From Chara braunii (taxonomy: Eukaryota; Streptophyta; Charophyceae; Charales; Characeae), in contig BFEA01000609.1 in the NCBI GenBank assembly GCA_003427395.1, forward strand, positions 460,736 to 486,574: DNA of 25,839 bases, read 5' to 3'. A program made the position numbers and the translations under genes. The stretch's first letter is position 1; every line of letters begins with the position of its first letter. The notes under the pieces were generated by a model, which ran no database searches, had not been told where the DNA came from, and worked only from the letters and a program-made list of their open reading frames with translations. Positions 17,401 through 25,640 of this stretch are shown one piece after another.

Positions 17401-18192
17401 TTACGATTTCCTTACCTTTTCTGATTTTGCTACTACTATTATTATTATTATTAATACTACTATTAAATAATTTTCGTTCAACCTGTCAAGGTTCTTAATG
17501 TGTTCCTCCATCGACTTGCTGAAAATCAGAATGTCATCAAGATACATAACCACAAATCGACCGATCTGTTCGCGAAGGATTTTATTAATAAGACTTTGAA
17601 AGATGGTCAGTGCGTTCGTGAGACCGAAGGGCATTGCGGTGAATCCGTAAAGCCCATCGCGAGGTCGAAGGACTTTATCCATCAGACTTTGAAAGGTGGC
17701 CAGTGCGTTCGTGAGACCGAAGGGCATTATAGTGAATTCGTAAAGCCAGATTTGAGGTCGATCTTTGGAGAAGACCTTGCACCCACCTGTTGCATCAAGC
17801 AAATCATCTATGCGTGGTAATGGGTATGCATTCTTCCTTGTAATGTAGTTTAGACCACAATAATCGATACACATACGGAGTTTGCCTCCTTTCTTTGGGA
17901 CAAACAGAATAGGTGCACCAAATTCAGATTCACTAGGTTTTATCCATCCCTTGTCGATCATCTCATCGATTTGTTTTTGAAATTCCTCCAACTTGTCGGA
18001 TCCCATACAGTATACACAGCCCCTTGGAGGAACAGCGCCTTCGACCAACTTAATCGTGTGTTTGACTGATTGCATGGGAACTCCACGAGGTTTGGCCAAA
18101 ACATTTGGAAATCGGTCGAGTAGGCTTTGGATGCTTGTTTGCATCGGCGGGGGTGGGGGATCAGAAAAAGGGTCACCTAGAGCAGGTTGCAA
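17401..18192 (-). pseudogene. pol: Reverse transcriptase fragment with internal duplication, element 2
   Basis: Classic Ty3/gypsy RT blocks: VKHTIKLVEGAVPPRG, the fingers segment with WIKPSESEFGAPILFVPKKG, GGKLRMCIDY, NAYPLPRIDDLLDATGG, MPFGLTNA and the active-site YLDD (17533-17544). Two faults lie in the palm. One extra base after CTCCAAA shifts IDLKSG (motif A, first catalytic Asp) out of frame, and the following 20-odd residues are missing. The MPFGLTNA segment occurs twice, 93 bp apart. The ORF loses RT similarity after KNLDRL and ends in an AT-rich microsatellite with Ile/Val codons. Thumb, RNase H and integrase are absent, so this is a 3'-truncated copy. Confidence 0.85.
17572..17757. 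repeat. 93-bp tandem duplication inside RT
   Basis: The plus-strand phrase agaccgaagggcatt occurs at 17621 and 17714. Flanking sequence over about 80 bases matches in both copies, including tttgaaag(a/g)tgg(t/c)cagtgcgttcgtg. The period is 93 bp, exactly 31 codons, so it is in frame and duplicates the motif B helix. Confidence 0.85.
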
Positions 18193-18449
18193 ATTATTAG
18201 TAAAGGCAACCGGATCCGAAGTAGACTCATTGGAATAGAAGTAGACGTAGGGATAATAGTAGAATCATTAATGGCCACAAAAGTAGAAGGTACATGAGTA
18301 GGACAAACAAAGGCAACATACAATTGTTCATCCTTCTTATGCCTGCGCCACTTCTTGAAGAACTGCATAACATTAAGAAAAGTAAATGGGAATTCGAGCT
18401 TCTTATCCAAGCGGACGGGACGCTCGTTCTCTTGTCCATTTTTTACCAT
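18177..18449 (-). pseudogene. Protease-RT linker, element 2
   Basis: Open minus-strand sequence with coding-like composition bridges protease and RT. Parts are RPVRLDKKLEFPFTFLNVMQ and a Lys/Arg patch (KKWRRHKKDEQLYVAFV). The frame differs from both neighbours, so two or more frameshifts occur between 18540 and 18177. No catalytic motif is visible. The VMQFFKKWRRHKK segment resembles the linker that follows protease in elements of this kind only in a general way. Confidence 0.5.
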
Positions 18450-18473
18450 GAAAAGCGGTTCCTTCCACTTGGT

Positions 18474-18980
18474 CTATTCACATTGGGACTGCAACCAGCC
18501 CAACCCGGGGACTGTGTTGAAGGGACACTTGTCAAGGACATAGAAGTTTAATGCGTGAGTGATAGTCTTATCTTTGTCAAAGGTAATGCGCACACCTTTG
18601 ACTGCATGTGTGGAAGCGACAACTTCTTTGTTACCTACTTCAGTCCAGCAAGGGCTCTGCAAAACCACTTGCTCCATTCCCAAGCCCACCTTGAGTATCC
18701 CGTGTGGTGACATGAAATTAGTTGTGGCACCATAATCAATCAAGACACGAAGATAGTGGTGCTTGATGAGAAGTTTGAAGAAGATTAACTTTGTTGTCCC
18801 TTGAGCACGCTGTTGTTTTATCTCAACCCAGTGCTCTAGGTGAGCGAAAGTCAACCTTCTCAGACTCCTCCCAAGGCTCCACATACAAAATATGACAAGC
18901 GTAAGCCTTGGAATCAACAAAAGTGGGGGCTTCAAGGGAGGACTGCAGCACCGTGACATGTTCCTCGGGGGAACTACCAC
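18474..18980 (-). pseudogene. pro: Aspartic protease with altered active site, element 2
   Basis: The segment LLIKHHYLRVLIDYGATTNF corresponds to the catalytic loop of retroviral-type proteases, where Asp-Ser/Thr-Gly is expected. Here the middle residue is Tyr (IDYGA). Downstream the expected second half is present: MSPHGILKVGLGME, ITHALNFYVLDKCPF and a TVPGLGWLQ block, where the family has a hydrophobic-hydrophobic-Gly loop. The catalytic Asp is kept, but Tyr in place of Ser/Thr should disturb the active site. The first 60 residues of the ORF look like a frameshifted linker. It is followed by the RT on the same strand. Confidence 0.75.
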
Positions 18981-19058
18981 TTATCGGTTCAGACTCCCTT
19001 GATATAGAGTGTGTTGTTGAACTCTCTACGCCCGGTTCTAGTTTCCCTGTCGCCTAAA

Positions 19059-19100
19059 GCATCCTTGGACCTTATGATTAGTCTTCTGGAAATGCGAGCA
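19059..19100 (-). pseudogene. Damaged CCHC zinc knuckle, element 2 gag
   Basis: In one minus-strand frame the sequence is C-S-H-F-Q-K-T-N-H-K-V-Q-G-C, with exact CCHC knuckle spacing (C-x2-?-x4-H-x4-C). The second Cys is replaced by Phe. It lies between capsid and protease, as expected for nucleocapsid. One frameshift separates it from the capsid ORF that ends at 19125. Confidence 0.65.
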
Positions 19101-19124
19101 AACCCCTTTCCTTACCCTAGCCTT

Positions 19125-19990
19125 TCATCCAGCCTCATTGATTCGGAGGTCAACCCAAGGTTTAGTACTTGCGTCCTCCAGATTGGCTGGGATTTTGGCT
19201 CCTTTAGGAAGTGTGACGAAGTTTCTTACCGAGTATCGGTTTCGGTTTCCCTTGCCATGGGCAAACTTTTTGAAAGCACTAAATTTTTCTTCTTCATTAT
19301 TGATCTCAGATTTTTGGGTTGAAGAGTAGGTTGTATCAACGTCCTGTTCTTGGCCGTCGCCAAGAGTGGGGTCATCTGCTTCAGCCTCCCCTTCAACCTC
19401 CAGCAAGTTAAGCGCAGCAAAACGATTGCTGCCACGAAACCGTCCGCGGAAAAAGGTATTTTTGTTGCTTGCTGTGGTAACGAGGTCTGCTGCCTCGAGA
19501 CTGGCTACATCCTTCATGAAGGAAAACCAGTCAGTATAACCAAAGAAATCCTTGCCTAGGTGATTGGTGAAAGTGGTGGGAACCATACCTTTGACAACAT
19601 CTAAGCACGATTGCGTTATCAGTTCCAACCCTGGTGTCTCAAAGAGTTCGTTGACATGCAACTGCAATTTGTGCATGGTGCCCTGCCACTTGCTGCACTT
19701 AAGATCGTCGAGTTGGATCCTTACTCTAGATGTAGCATGTGGGTCCTTGTAGTGCGCAATTAGTATGTCTTCGAGAGTGGCTGCCGGGGTGACTTTAAGC
19801 CACTCCGTCAGATTGATCTTAGAATATCCAACTTGCAAAGCTTGGACTTCTAGGAAGCCCCGTACGACAACCTCAACGTTTGTCCCCACTCTTTTGAGTG
19901 CCTTGTACCATGAAGTAAGCTTTCATGGAATTGATCCAGGACTCCATGTTTTCCTTGCCATCATATCTGGACGGTATCATTACCGCCTTC
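19125..19990 (-). pseudogene. gag: Gag capsid region, element 2 (split frames)
   Basis: The capsid start is seen on the minus strand at about 19912-19987 as SRYDGKENMESWINSMKAYF, the usual Ty3/gypsy capsid entry. A frameshift near 19890 is followed by 254 open codons (19889-19125). These carry EWLKVTPAATLEDILIAHY, a Leu/Trp helix (KLQLHVNELFETPGLELIT), NHLGKDFFGYTDWFSF, then an Arg/Gly patch FFRGRFRGSNRF and an acidic region before the knuckle. It would build the element's particle. The upstream part and the N-terminal gag ORF are in another frame, separated by a 22-bp duplication at 20056-20093. Confidence 0.75.
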
Positions 19991-20007
19991 TGTCCCTGTA
20001 TGGACTG

Positions 20008-20679
20008 CTATAGCTGGAACCAGCCATTGCTGGTTCTGATCTCAGGACTACAGCAGTTGCATAACTCCCTGCTGCTAGTTGCATAACTCCCTGCGCTATT
20101 AGCAGCAGCGAAATCTGCACTTGTTGCAGGTCCTAAAAGAGTTGCAACCAAACTCAATGAAAAAGAAGAACAAGAAGAAGTATGGCGGGGTGCAAGGACA
20201 TAACGGTTAGCAACAAGAGGTAAGGGAAGGGAATTTGAGATCGGGGCCCGATGCAGATTTGCCATCTGCTGCATCTGGTCACAGTGCTCCTTGGCCATTT
20301 TCGCCATCTGAGTCCACAACTGGCTCACCTGGTCGAGTAATTGGGAAAGGAGCTCACCGAGCAAGTGACAATCTATAAGCGCACGTACATATGTGACCAG
20401 ATCCCTTTTGACCTTTGCATCAGACTGGGTGGAGACCATTTTAAAGATGGCCTCATAACCTTCCATAGCCGGTTTCCGCTTGGCCGCCGCCTCCTCCTCC
20501 TTGGCCAGTTCCTTCTGGTAGAGGGCTTGGTACAGAGGTTTATCCTCGTCATCCGCTGCATCCATCTGAGCCTTCAGAATCTCAGAAAGCTTTGTCAATG
20601 CCATGTTGGAACTACTAGAGCCTTTAATTGCCATTGCCTCTCTCTCTCGTCTCTGTTGTCCACGCATGGCGACGGGCAT
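20008..20679 (-). pseudogene. gag: Gag N-terminal region, coiled-coil, element 2
   Basis: I place the start at the Met codon 20679-20677 (MPVAMRGQQRRERE), not at the in-frame Met at 20775. The codons between them give a Leu/Phe/Ser/Val string and include a pyrimidine tract ending in TTTTTCAG, which looks more like leader or a splice acceptor. The protein continues with AIKGSSSSNMALTKLSEILK, a long charged helical stretch (ELAKEEEAAAKRK) and a Gln/Met-rich helix (QLWTQMAKMAKEHCDQMQQ), likely a coiled coil. It leaves its normal frame at a 22-bp tandem duplication (gttgcataactccctg at 20056 and 20078) and stops at 20008. Confidence 0.65.
20056..20093. repeat. 22-bp tandem duplication in gag
   Basis: gttgcataactccctg is repeated with a 22-bp period (20056-20071 and 20078-20093). 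Because 22 is not a multiple of three it shifts the gag frame, explaining why the capsid entry motif lies in another frame. Confidence 0.8.
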
Positions 20680-20814
20680 AAAATGGACTTCAGCAAAAGA
20701 AACAAACTGAAAAACACAAGAAGAAAAAGGTAGAACTCCTAGCCAGAGCGACAAAATATTTGCACTAGAGAGCAACCAAACAAAAAGAATAAAAATAAAG
20801 ACAATTCAAAAGAG

Positions 20815-20847
20815 AGTTTTGACTCCGCGTTTTAGTCCGGTCAGACC
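20815..20847 (-). repeat. Shared block, copy 2 (CTAAAACGCG motif)
   Basis: On the minus strand it reads GGTCTGA, CCGGA, CTAAAACGCGGAGTCAAA without interruption, 40 bases before the gag ORF frame opens. It matches copy 1 at 17342-17391 in order and orientation. Confidence 0.65.
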
Positions 20848-21652
20848 AAGTGCAACATCCCCTCAAGCCTAATCTGATCGGCACGGTCAAAGTACAACAA
20901 AATCAGACTACAAGTGACGACATACAACAATGGAGAATTGAGTGGTGTATAAGGTGCAGGCCAAGCATTGGATTGTACGCCATCAGTCCGCAAAACATCT
21001 CAACCGAGATCCCCTCGGCAGCGAGTGCTCTAACCAAAAGAAAAGCAACGAATTCCAAACATAAAAGAGGGCGACACTGTGTCAACGGAGTTGAGGCCAA
21101 GGGGCCCTTCCTGTTTGGGCCTGGTCCCACTGAGTCCCTACGGGTCCCACGTACGCCGCAACCAAGTCCCAAGCAGGAAGAGTATGGTCCTACTTTTTGC
21201 CTCTACCGTACTGAAAAACGAATTTCAACTTCCAGAAAAACCTACAGACTACATCCGTTTAGAATGAAAAAACAAAGCATTGTAGAAAGATATGGCATTC
21301 AAAGCAAGATACTTTCTCTCTCCATCCATCAGGTCAGCAAGCAATTTGCACACCAATGCACACAACCAAGAATTCAGAGGAGTAGGAAAGATACCCATAA
21401 GTACCCCAACATGACAAACAATACCATGCACGCTCACATGGGCAACCCTTAGGTGCACGACACTTACCTGAGTGGCCCTGACTCTTAGATGAAGTATAAC
21501 TCACCCCCCTTCCTCATATGGTCCTCCTAACCCTATTCGCTACCTCTACGCTAGTGTCCTATCATGTAGGAGGGTCTAACTCCAACACCAAATCCCCCGT
21601 CGATGCTGAAGAACAAAATAGCAACTTGCAGTCCGTAGATGCGGAATGGCTA

Positions 21653-21682
21653 CCTCCCTCAAGCTCGCCTACTTGAGGGAGG
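21653..21682. other. Perfect 11-bp hairpin
   Basis: Arms cctccctcaag (21653-21663) and cttgagggagg (21672-21682) are exact complements with an 8-base loop ctcgccta. It lies in the element 2 leader. Confidence 0.85.
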
Positions 21683-21900
21683 CCCTTAGGTCGCCAAGTG
21701 TCTCCCTTAGGTAAGATTCCAGGTGCGAGTGCTTCTCACTGTCGCCTCTAACAAATTGCCGCACAAAGTCTTCTTAATGTGTCTCGCCACCACAAGCTCA
21801 CTCTCACTCAACCTGGTCAGGCCTAGCATTGACCCAACACGAGCTGACCAGGTGGAGGCAGCTTCCCCAATCCACGCTGCCCCACTTCCCACTTCGGACC

Positions 21901-21945
21901 AACCCTAACCCTAAGTGGTCAGCCCTAACCACTTAGGTTAGGGTT
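21901..21945. other. 18-bp hairpin built from telomere-like aaccct repeats
   Basis: The left arm (21901-21919) starts aaccctaaccctaa and pairs with the right arm (21928-21945), which reads accacttaggttagggtt, with one bulged C. The loop is 8 bases (cagcccta). Confidence 0.85.
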
Positions 21946-21983
21946 AAGGTGGATAAGTCAACTCTCACCAGCAAGTAGAATCT

Positions 21984-21995
21984 GCTCTGATACCA
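21984..21995 (-). other. Primer-binding site (tRNA-iMet type), element 2
   Basis: The minus strand reads TGGTATCAGAGC, a full 12-base match to the plant initiator tRNA-Met complement. It is preceded by CA and one T, the usual arrangement at the end of a 5' LTR. This fixes the orientation of element 2. Confidence 0.9.
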
Positions 21996-21996
21996 A

Positions 21997-22262
21997 TGTT
22001 ATGATCCTGGCCAATTTCGAAGTACACATTCATGAGAAAGTACAATGTCGTCCAATTGCAAAAAGAAATGAATGAACTTGAGAGGAGAGAGAGGGTAAGA
22101 AGAAGGAGAAAATGGAAGAAAGAAGAGGAAAAAGATGTACACCAGCAAAGAACAATGGTAATCCCCTTCTTCTCGCCAATCACTCTCCTCCTCATTGTTT
22201 CCTCCAATCTTAATCAAACAATAAATAACAATAATAATGTTGAATGGCTGAACCAGAATCAA
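21997..22262 (-). repeat. 3' end of the 5' LTR, element 2
   Basis: On the minus strand the sequence before the primer site ends ...GGATCATAACA, a proper CA terminus (21997-21998). It is preceded by a C/T-rich tract (about 22060-22190) typical of an R/U5 region. The other LTR boundary and a second LTR copy were not found in the window, so the right limit given is only a guess. Confidence 0.5.
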
Positions 22263-23185
22263 TGTCCGAATCCCTCTTCTACTGCAGGTACATCATGAGG
22301 TCCACCATAGCCATGGCCACCCTTCTCCTTCCTCTTCCTGAAGGCCGAGGCTATGGCGGACTGCTAGGGCCTTCCCTGATGTGCAAAAGACAACTCAGAG
22401 CAGCTATGGCTGCTCTAGCTCAGGCCGTCATGCCTGACTCTGCCTCGAAGCTTCTTGGTGTAGCTCTACCCCACTGGGGCCTTCTTGCTGCAGCACCCGC
22501 CAAGGTGATGAAGATGGCAACCACCATCGCCAGGTAAGTACCTCTGGCGCTCCTTCTTCCCCAGCAGCGCTGCTCCAGCCAGCGCTCCAACCAGTGTGTT
22601 GCCAAACTTGCACACCGACAATGAGGAGCACTTCGCTCCTCCTGGAGATATAGCGGCCTGCTTGCCTCTTGGCGAGTGACTTCCTAGGCTGTGCGGCCTC
22701 CAAGCAACCGGTACCTCCTCTCATTCAGAGGGAAACATCATTGCAGACTCTGTTATTCCCCGTACAGGCCCTAGACTCAGACTGGTTGGACTGGTACCCG
22801 CCTGGACCTAGCGTACTACTGGGCCTCTAAAAAATTAGTAAAATGCCAAATGTCTTCTTCTGCTACCTCTTCCTGGTGTGGTACTGGCCTACCTGCTACT
22901 TGAGAGTGTTTTTTCCACTGCTCCAAGTGTCCTGGGCCTCTTTCCCTGCCACTTGAGTGTTTACCCCGCTGCAACCCTCAATGTCATGGCCACAGGTAAG
23001 TACCGGCCCTTTGGGCCTTCCACACGGACAAGCACCCTCGCGGGTCACACAAAAACTCAAACCGACAAGCACTCAGACAGGCACGCAGACCAGCAAGCAC
23101 GCACACACTCAGACTTGGAAAACTCAGCAACAAGCGGGAAACTCAGCAAGGCATACATTCCATTGGCAAAACTCAGAAATCAGCT
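22263..23185. other. Unassigned GC-rich sequence with repeated caggtaagtacc
   Basis: No supportable gene. Open frames are short and composition-driven. The phrase caggtaagtacc occurs at about 22531 and 22995, and both match a 5' splice site (CAG|GTAAGT), so an eroded multi-exon gene or repeat is possible. From 23030 to 23170 the sequence becomes rich in ca/ag steps with repeated actcag. Confidence 0.45.
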
Positions 23186-23470
23186 GTGTGTCTCAGTCCG
23201 TGTTTGGCAGGTCCTAACATTCCTGCAATGCCTGGGAGCGGTCCTCACACGGCGCTGGTGGGACAGGATCTGGAGGTGACTGGCCACTGGATCCACCTGG
23301 CCATGGGACTGGAGGAGGCGCTCCTGTGCGAAGCATGGACCTTCCCCACAAACAAGACTTTTGAGGACAATATGTTCAGGGTTGGGTGGAGGGCATTCAT
23401 CTGGGCTCTCTGGCGAACGGTGTATACATGCTATAGAGGGTATCCACGTAGAGGGGGAGGAAGTTACTGA
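23186..23470 (+). pseudogene. Unrecognised coding remnant, part 1
   Basis: This 94-codon frame has protein-like composition in its second half: GQDLEVTGHWIHLAMGLEEA, WTFPTNKTFEDNMFRVGW and FIWALWRTVYTCY, rich in Trp and aromatic residues, forming apparent amphipathic helices. It ends at 23470 in a stop beside an AT microsatellite. It is probably joined with the next remnant, which lies 120 bases on in another frame. I do not recognise a family. A chance open frame is less likely than usual because of the Trp/Phe-rich pattern. Confidence 0.4.
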
Positions 23471-23497
23471 GATAATAATAAAATAATAATAAATTCA
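23470..23497. repeat. AT-rich microsatellite (ataataataa)
   Basis: The stretch gataataataaaataataataaa is a short trinucleotide-like repeat between the two remnants. It may mark a slipped intron or a deletion joint. Confidence 0.8.
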
Positions 23498-23588
23498 GCA
23501 AGACCTCAAGGCACAGCGGCTGAAGCCTGAAAGTCAAAAGTCAACCGGACCTTTTCCATACACAAAAAGTTAAAAACTTGTAAAAAAG

Positions 23589-24100
23589 ATGTGGATGGCC
23601 TACATTTGATGGGAAGGAGGTCGCTTCTCGGAGCACAGTCACGAGGAGTTCAGGAGGGACTACAACATCTGGTTCAAGGATTGGACCACAGCGGACCTGG
23701 CGATTCCACTGCACCCGTCCCTTGGAGTTTCCTGACCGCTTTAAGCCTCACCAACTTTCCATGGTGTGGACATGCAGTGGTACAGCGCTGACTGAGCGGG
23801 GCCGCAGCTTGGGACAATGCAGAGTATCAGGCCGCCATTAGGCTGAAGATGTTGTGGAGGACTCACTGCTGGAGACTTCTTTATAGTCGCAAATAGTTTC
23901 TTGTGTACACCTCCCGTGGGGTTTTAGCCCAAGCTGGGTAAAAGTTCCGGTAATGTATTCAGTACTATTCACATTGAGGTACATGTTTCAATGGGACGCT
24001 GGACCCGGTTTCCAGCAGGTGCTGCTCCCCACCAATAACCGGAGCTACTCGCAGCAGGTGTTGCTAGAGGGGGATGCTCACACCACCCCCTCTAGCACAT
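23589..24100 (+). pseudogene. Unrecognised coding remnant, part 2 (many stops)
   Basis: In one frame, interrupted by at least seven stop codons, the conceptual product keeps coherent protein-like stretches: GRFSEHSHEEFRRDYNIWF, DWTTADLAIPLHPSLGV, GVDMQWYSAD, GDFFIVANSFLCTPPVGF and STIHIEVHVSMGRWTRF. These have a regular alternation of aromatic and charged residues. The stops are mostly TGA and TAG, as expected from single-base decay of Trp or Arg/Gln codons. Its 3' end runs into the hairpin at 24062-24097. I know no family with these motifs, so function is open; it may be an old mobile-element gene. Confidence 0.45.
24062..24097. other. Perfect 12-bp hairpin
   Basis: Arms tgctagaggggg (24062-24073) and ccccctctagca (24086-24097) are exact complements with a 12-base loop (atgctcacacca). 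It lies at the end of the coding remnant and could be a terminal structure of a mobile element or a transcript-end hairpin. Confidence 0.85.
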
Positions 24101-25080
24101 CGGCACGGGGTTTCATGAAAAAAAATAAAATTGTATTCTGAATTTATGAGAGGTGCAAGGTCCACCACGTCTGCATACACACCCAATTGCTTTCAGCGAA
24201 CCCTCACCTTGTACTGTGTCTCTATTCTTAGTTATGCTCGCTCGTACGCATTTAGTAGGTCTGTGTGAGGGAAGGGAAGAGGGCAGGGGGAGGGAGGGGA
24301 GGAGGGGGATAAAAGGGGAGAGTGATGGGAGGAGAAGAGCGAGGGAAAGAAGAATCCCATAGTTCATACTCACTGGCAGAGCAGAGTGCAAGAAGCCAGT
24401 TGCTGTGTCAAATGGCGTGGGGTAGACAGATGTCATAGGCAGTGTGGCTCCCTAATGCACCTGTCCACAACGTTGGCTGTCATCATAGCTATGAAAACAA
24501 AAACTTGCATGGGATATGCCCTTGTCATGCTGACCACACAAAGAATGCTGATTGCATGGTAGCTGAACATCAGGTGGGTCATCACAGTGCGGAGACCTGT
24601 GCCGCACCGAGCAAGTTTCTTTGGATGCCACAGCCGTCTTTGCCTGCCTAAGGACTGGCGATGACAGGGTCTGATCCAAAGTAAAGGTGTCTAGCCGTTG
24701 CAAGATTTGGTCTTCAACTGCTCGTCGCGGCAGTGAAAACCTTTCAGCATGGCGCATTCCGAGGTGGTTCATGTGAGAGTCTGTCGTCTACCTTAGGCTG
24801 CTGTGTTCGTTCCTCGTCTGGCGAGGATGGAGGTGGTCCAATTACGGGCGGCCAGAGGAAACCGAGTGTTATATGTGGAACATGAACAGAGAGGATGTGG
24901 CAGGTAATGTCATTGGGGATGGCCCACGCAGTAAGGACACATGCCCTCCATAACAGATTCCAGAAAACATTGGCGATACACCGCATGTTGCTAACATGCC
25001 AGCAGGAAAGCAGGCTCATGTGTCTGTGTGTGTCGTAGATTGTCAGCACAACCACCCCTTTTCGACCCAAAAGAGGAGGT
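24101..25080. other. No gene seen
   Basis: About 1 kb with short overlapping frames on both strands. A purine-rich stretch (agggaagggaagagggcagggggagggagggg and similar, 24265-24350) gives false long frames on the opposite strand. No repeats or RNA genes were recognised. Confidence 0.55.
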
Positions 25081-25192
25081 CCAAAATTGAAACAGCTTCA
25101 CCTCTGTAGCGAACAACATGAAGCACACTAAGCTGAGCAGAGCCAAATTGAAACAGCTACCCTCTATAGCAAACAACCTGAAGCACACTAAG
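25081..25192. repeat. 60-bp tandem duplication
   Basis: cca(a)aattgaaacagct at 25081 and 25143, followed by cctct(g/a)tagc(g/a)aacaac(a/c)tg and aagcacactaag, occurs twice (ends at 25132 and 25192). Period is 60-62 bp with about five substitutions. Confidence 0.85.

Positions 25193-25193
<1 letters not shown>

Positions 25194-25261
<68 letters not shown>
25194..25261. repeat. (TG)34 microsatellite
   Basis: Thirty-four uninterrupted TG dinucleotides. The Cys-Val repeats seen in translated frames are a by-product. Its purity implies recent expansion. Confidence 0.98.
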
Positions 25262-25263
<2 letters not shown>

Positions 25264-25640
25264 TTGTCATGTTCGCAATACACGACTCCACAAAACGAAG
25301 CATGACCGTGCCAGACTGTTTCGTCGGACTGTCACCGACTCATCAGGAGGTTGAACCACGACAGTCTGATCCAAGGATGCATTTGACCGATGGATAAGGA
25401 CTCACCACGTCGCCCAGAGTTAGCGATACCCCTGAGAGAGAAAAGTGGTCGACTTCGCTCACGTCAACCCTCCAATCTTAGCAGACTGTTGGTCCAACCC
25501 CCTGACAAGAACAGCAGTATGTTCGAGAAACTAATAATCTGTCATGGCTGTCATGGTCATAAAACCCACTCTACGCACCCACTCAGCCATGTGTGGGTTT
25601 CTGTGGCATACTGGGTAGCCACACGGGCCCTGTAGGACCC
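25262..25640. other. No gene seen
   Basis: Short frames only (25118-25354 is a Cys-Val microsatellite translation; 25390-25635 is 81 codons without features). No recognisable RNA gene or element end. Confidence 0.55.

Larger units (their letters stand above)
20680..21983 (-). other. Leader (untranslated) region, element 2
   Basis: About 1.3 kb between the primer-binding site and gag, read on the minus strand. No convincing ORF: the 200-codon plus-strand frame at 20850-21452 has no domain-like features. It carries the shared block copy 2 (20815-20847), three copies of cccttaggt (21446, 21683, 21704) and two strong hairpins (21653-21682 and 21901-21945). Such leaders usually hold packaging and dimerisation signals. 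Confidence 0.6.

Noticed and set aside
20850-21452. 200-codon plus-strand open frame
   Set aside because: It runs antisense to the element 2 leader, has no domains and an uneven composition. It would have to ignore the clear minus-strand element structure.
22244-22537. 97-codon plus-strand frame rich in Ala, Leu and Met
   Set aside because: It overlaps the LTR end of element 2 and a competing minus-strand frame. Composition follows GC-rich repeats of ctatgg/gctctag, and no motif is present.
25118-25397. Frames encoding long Cys-Val repeats
   Set aside because: Pure consequence of the (TG)34 microsatellite.
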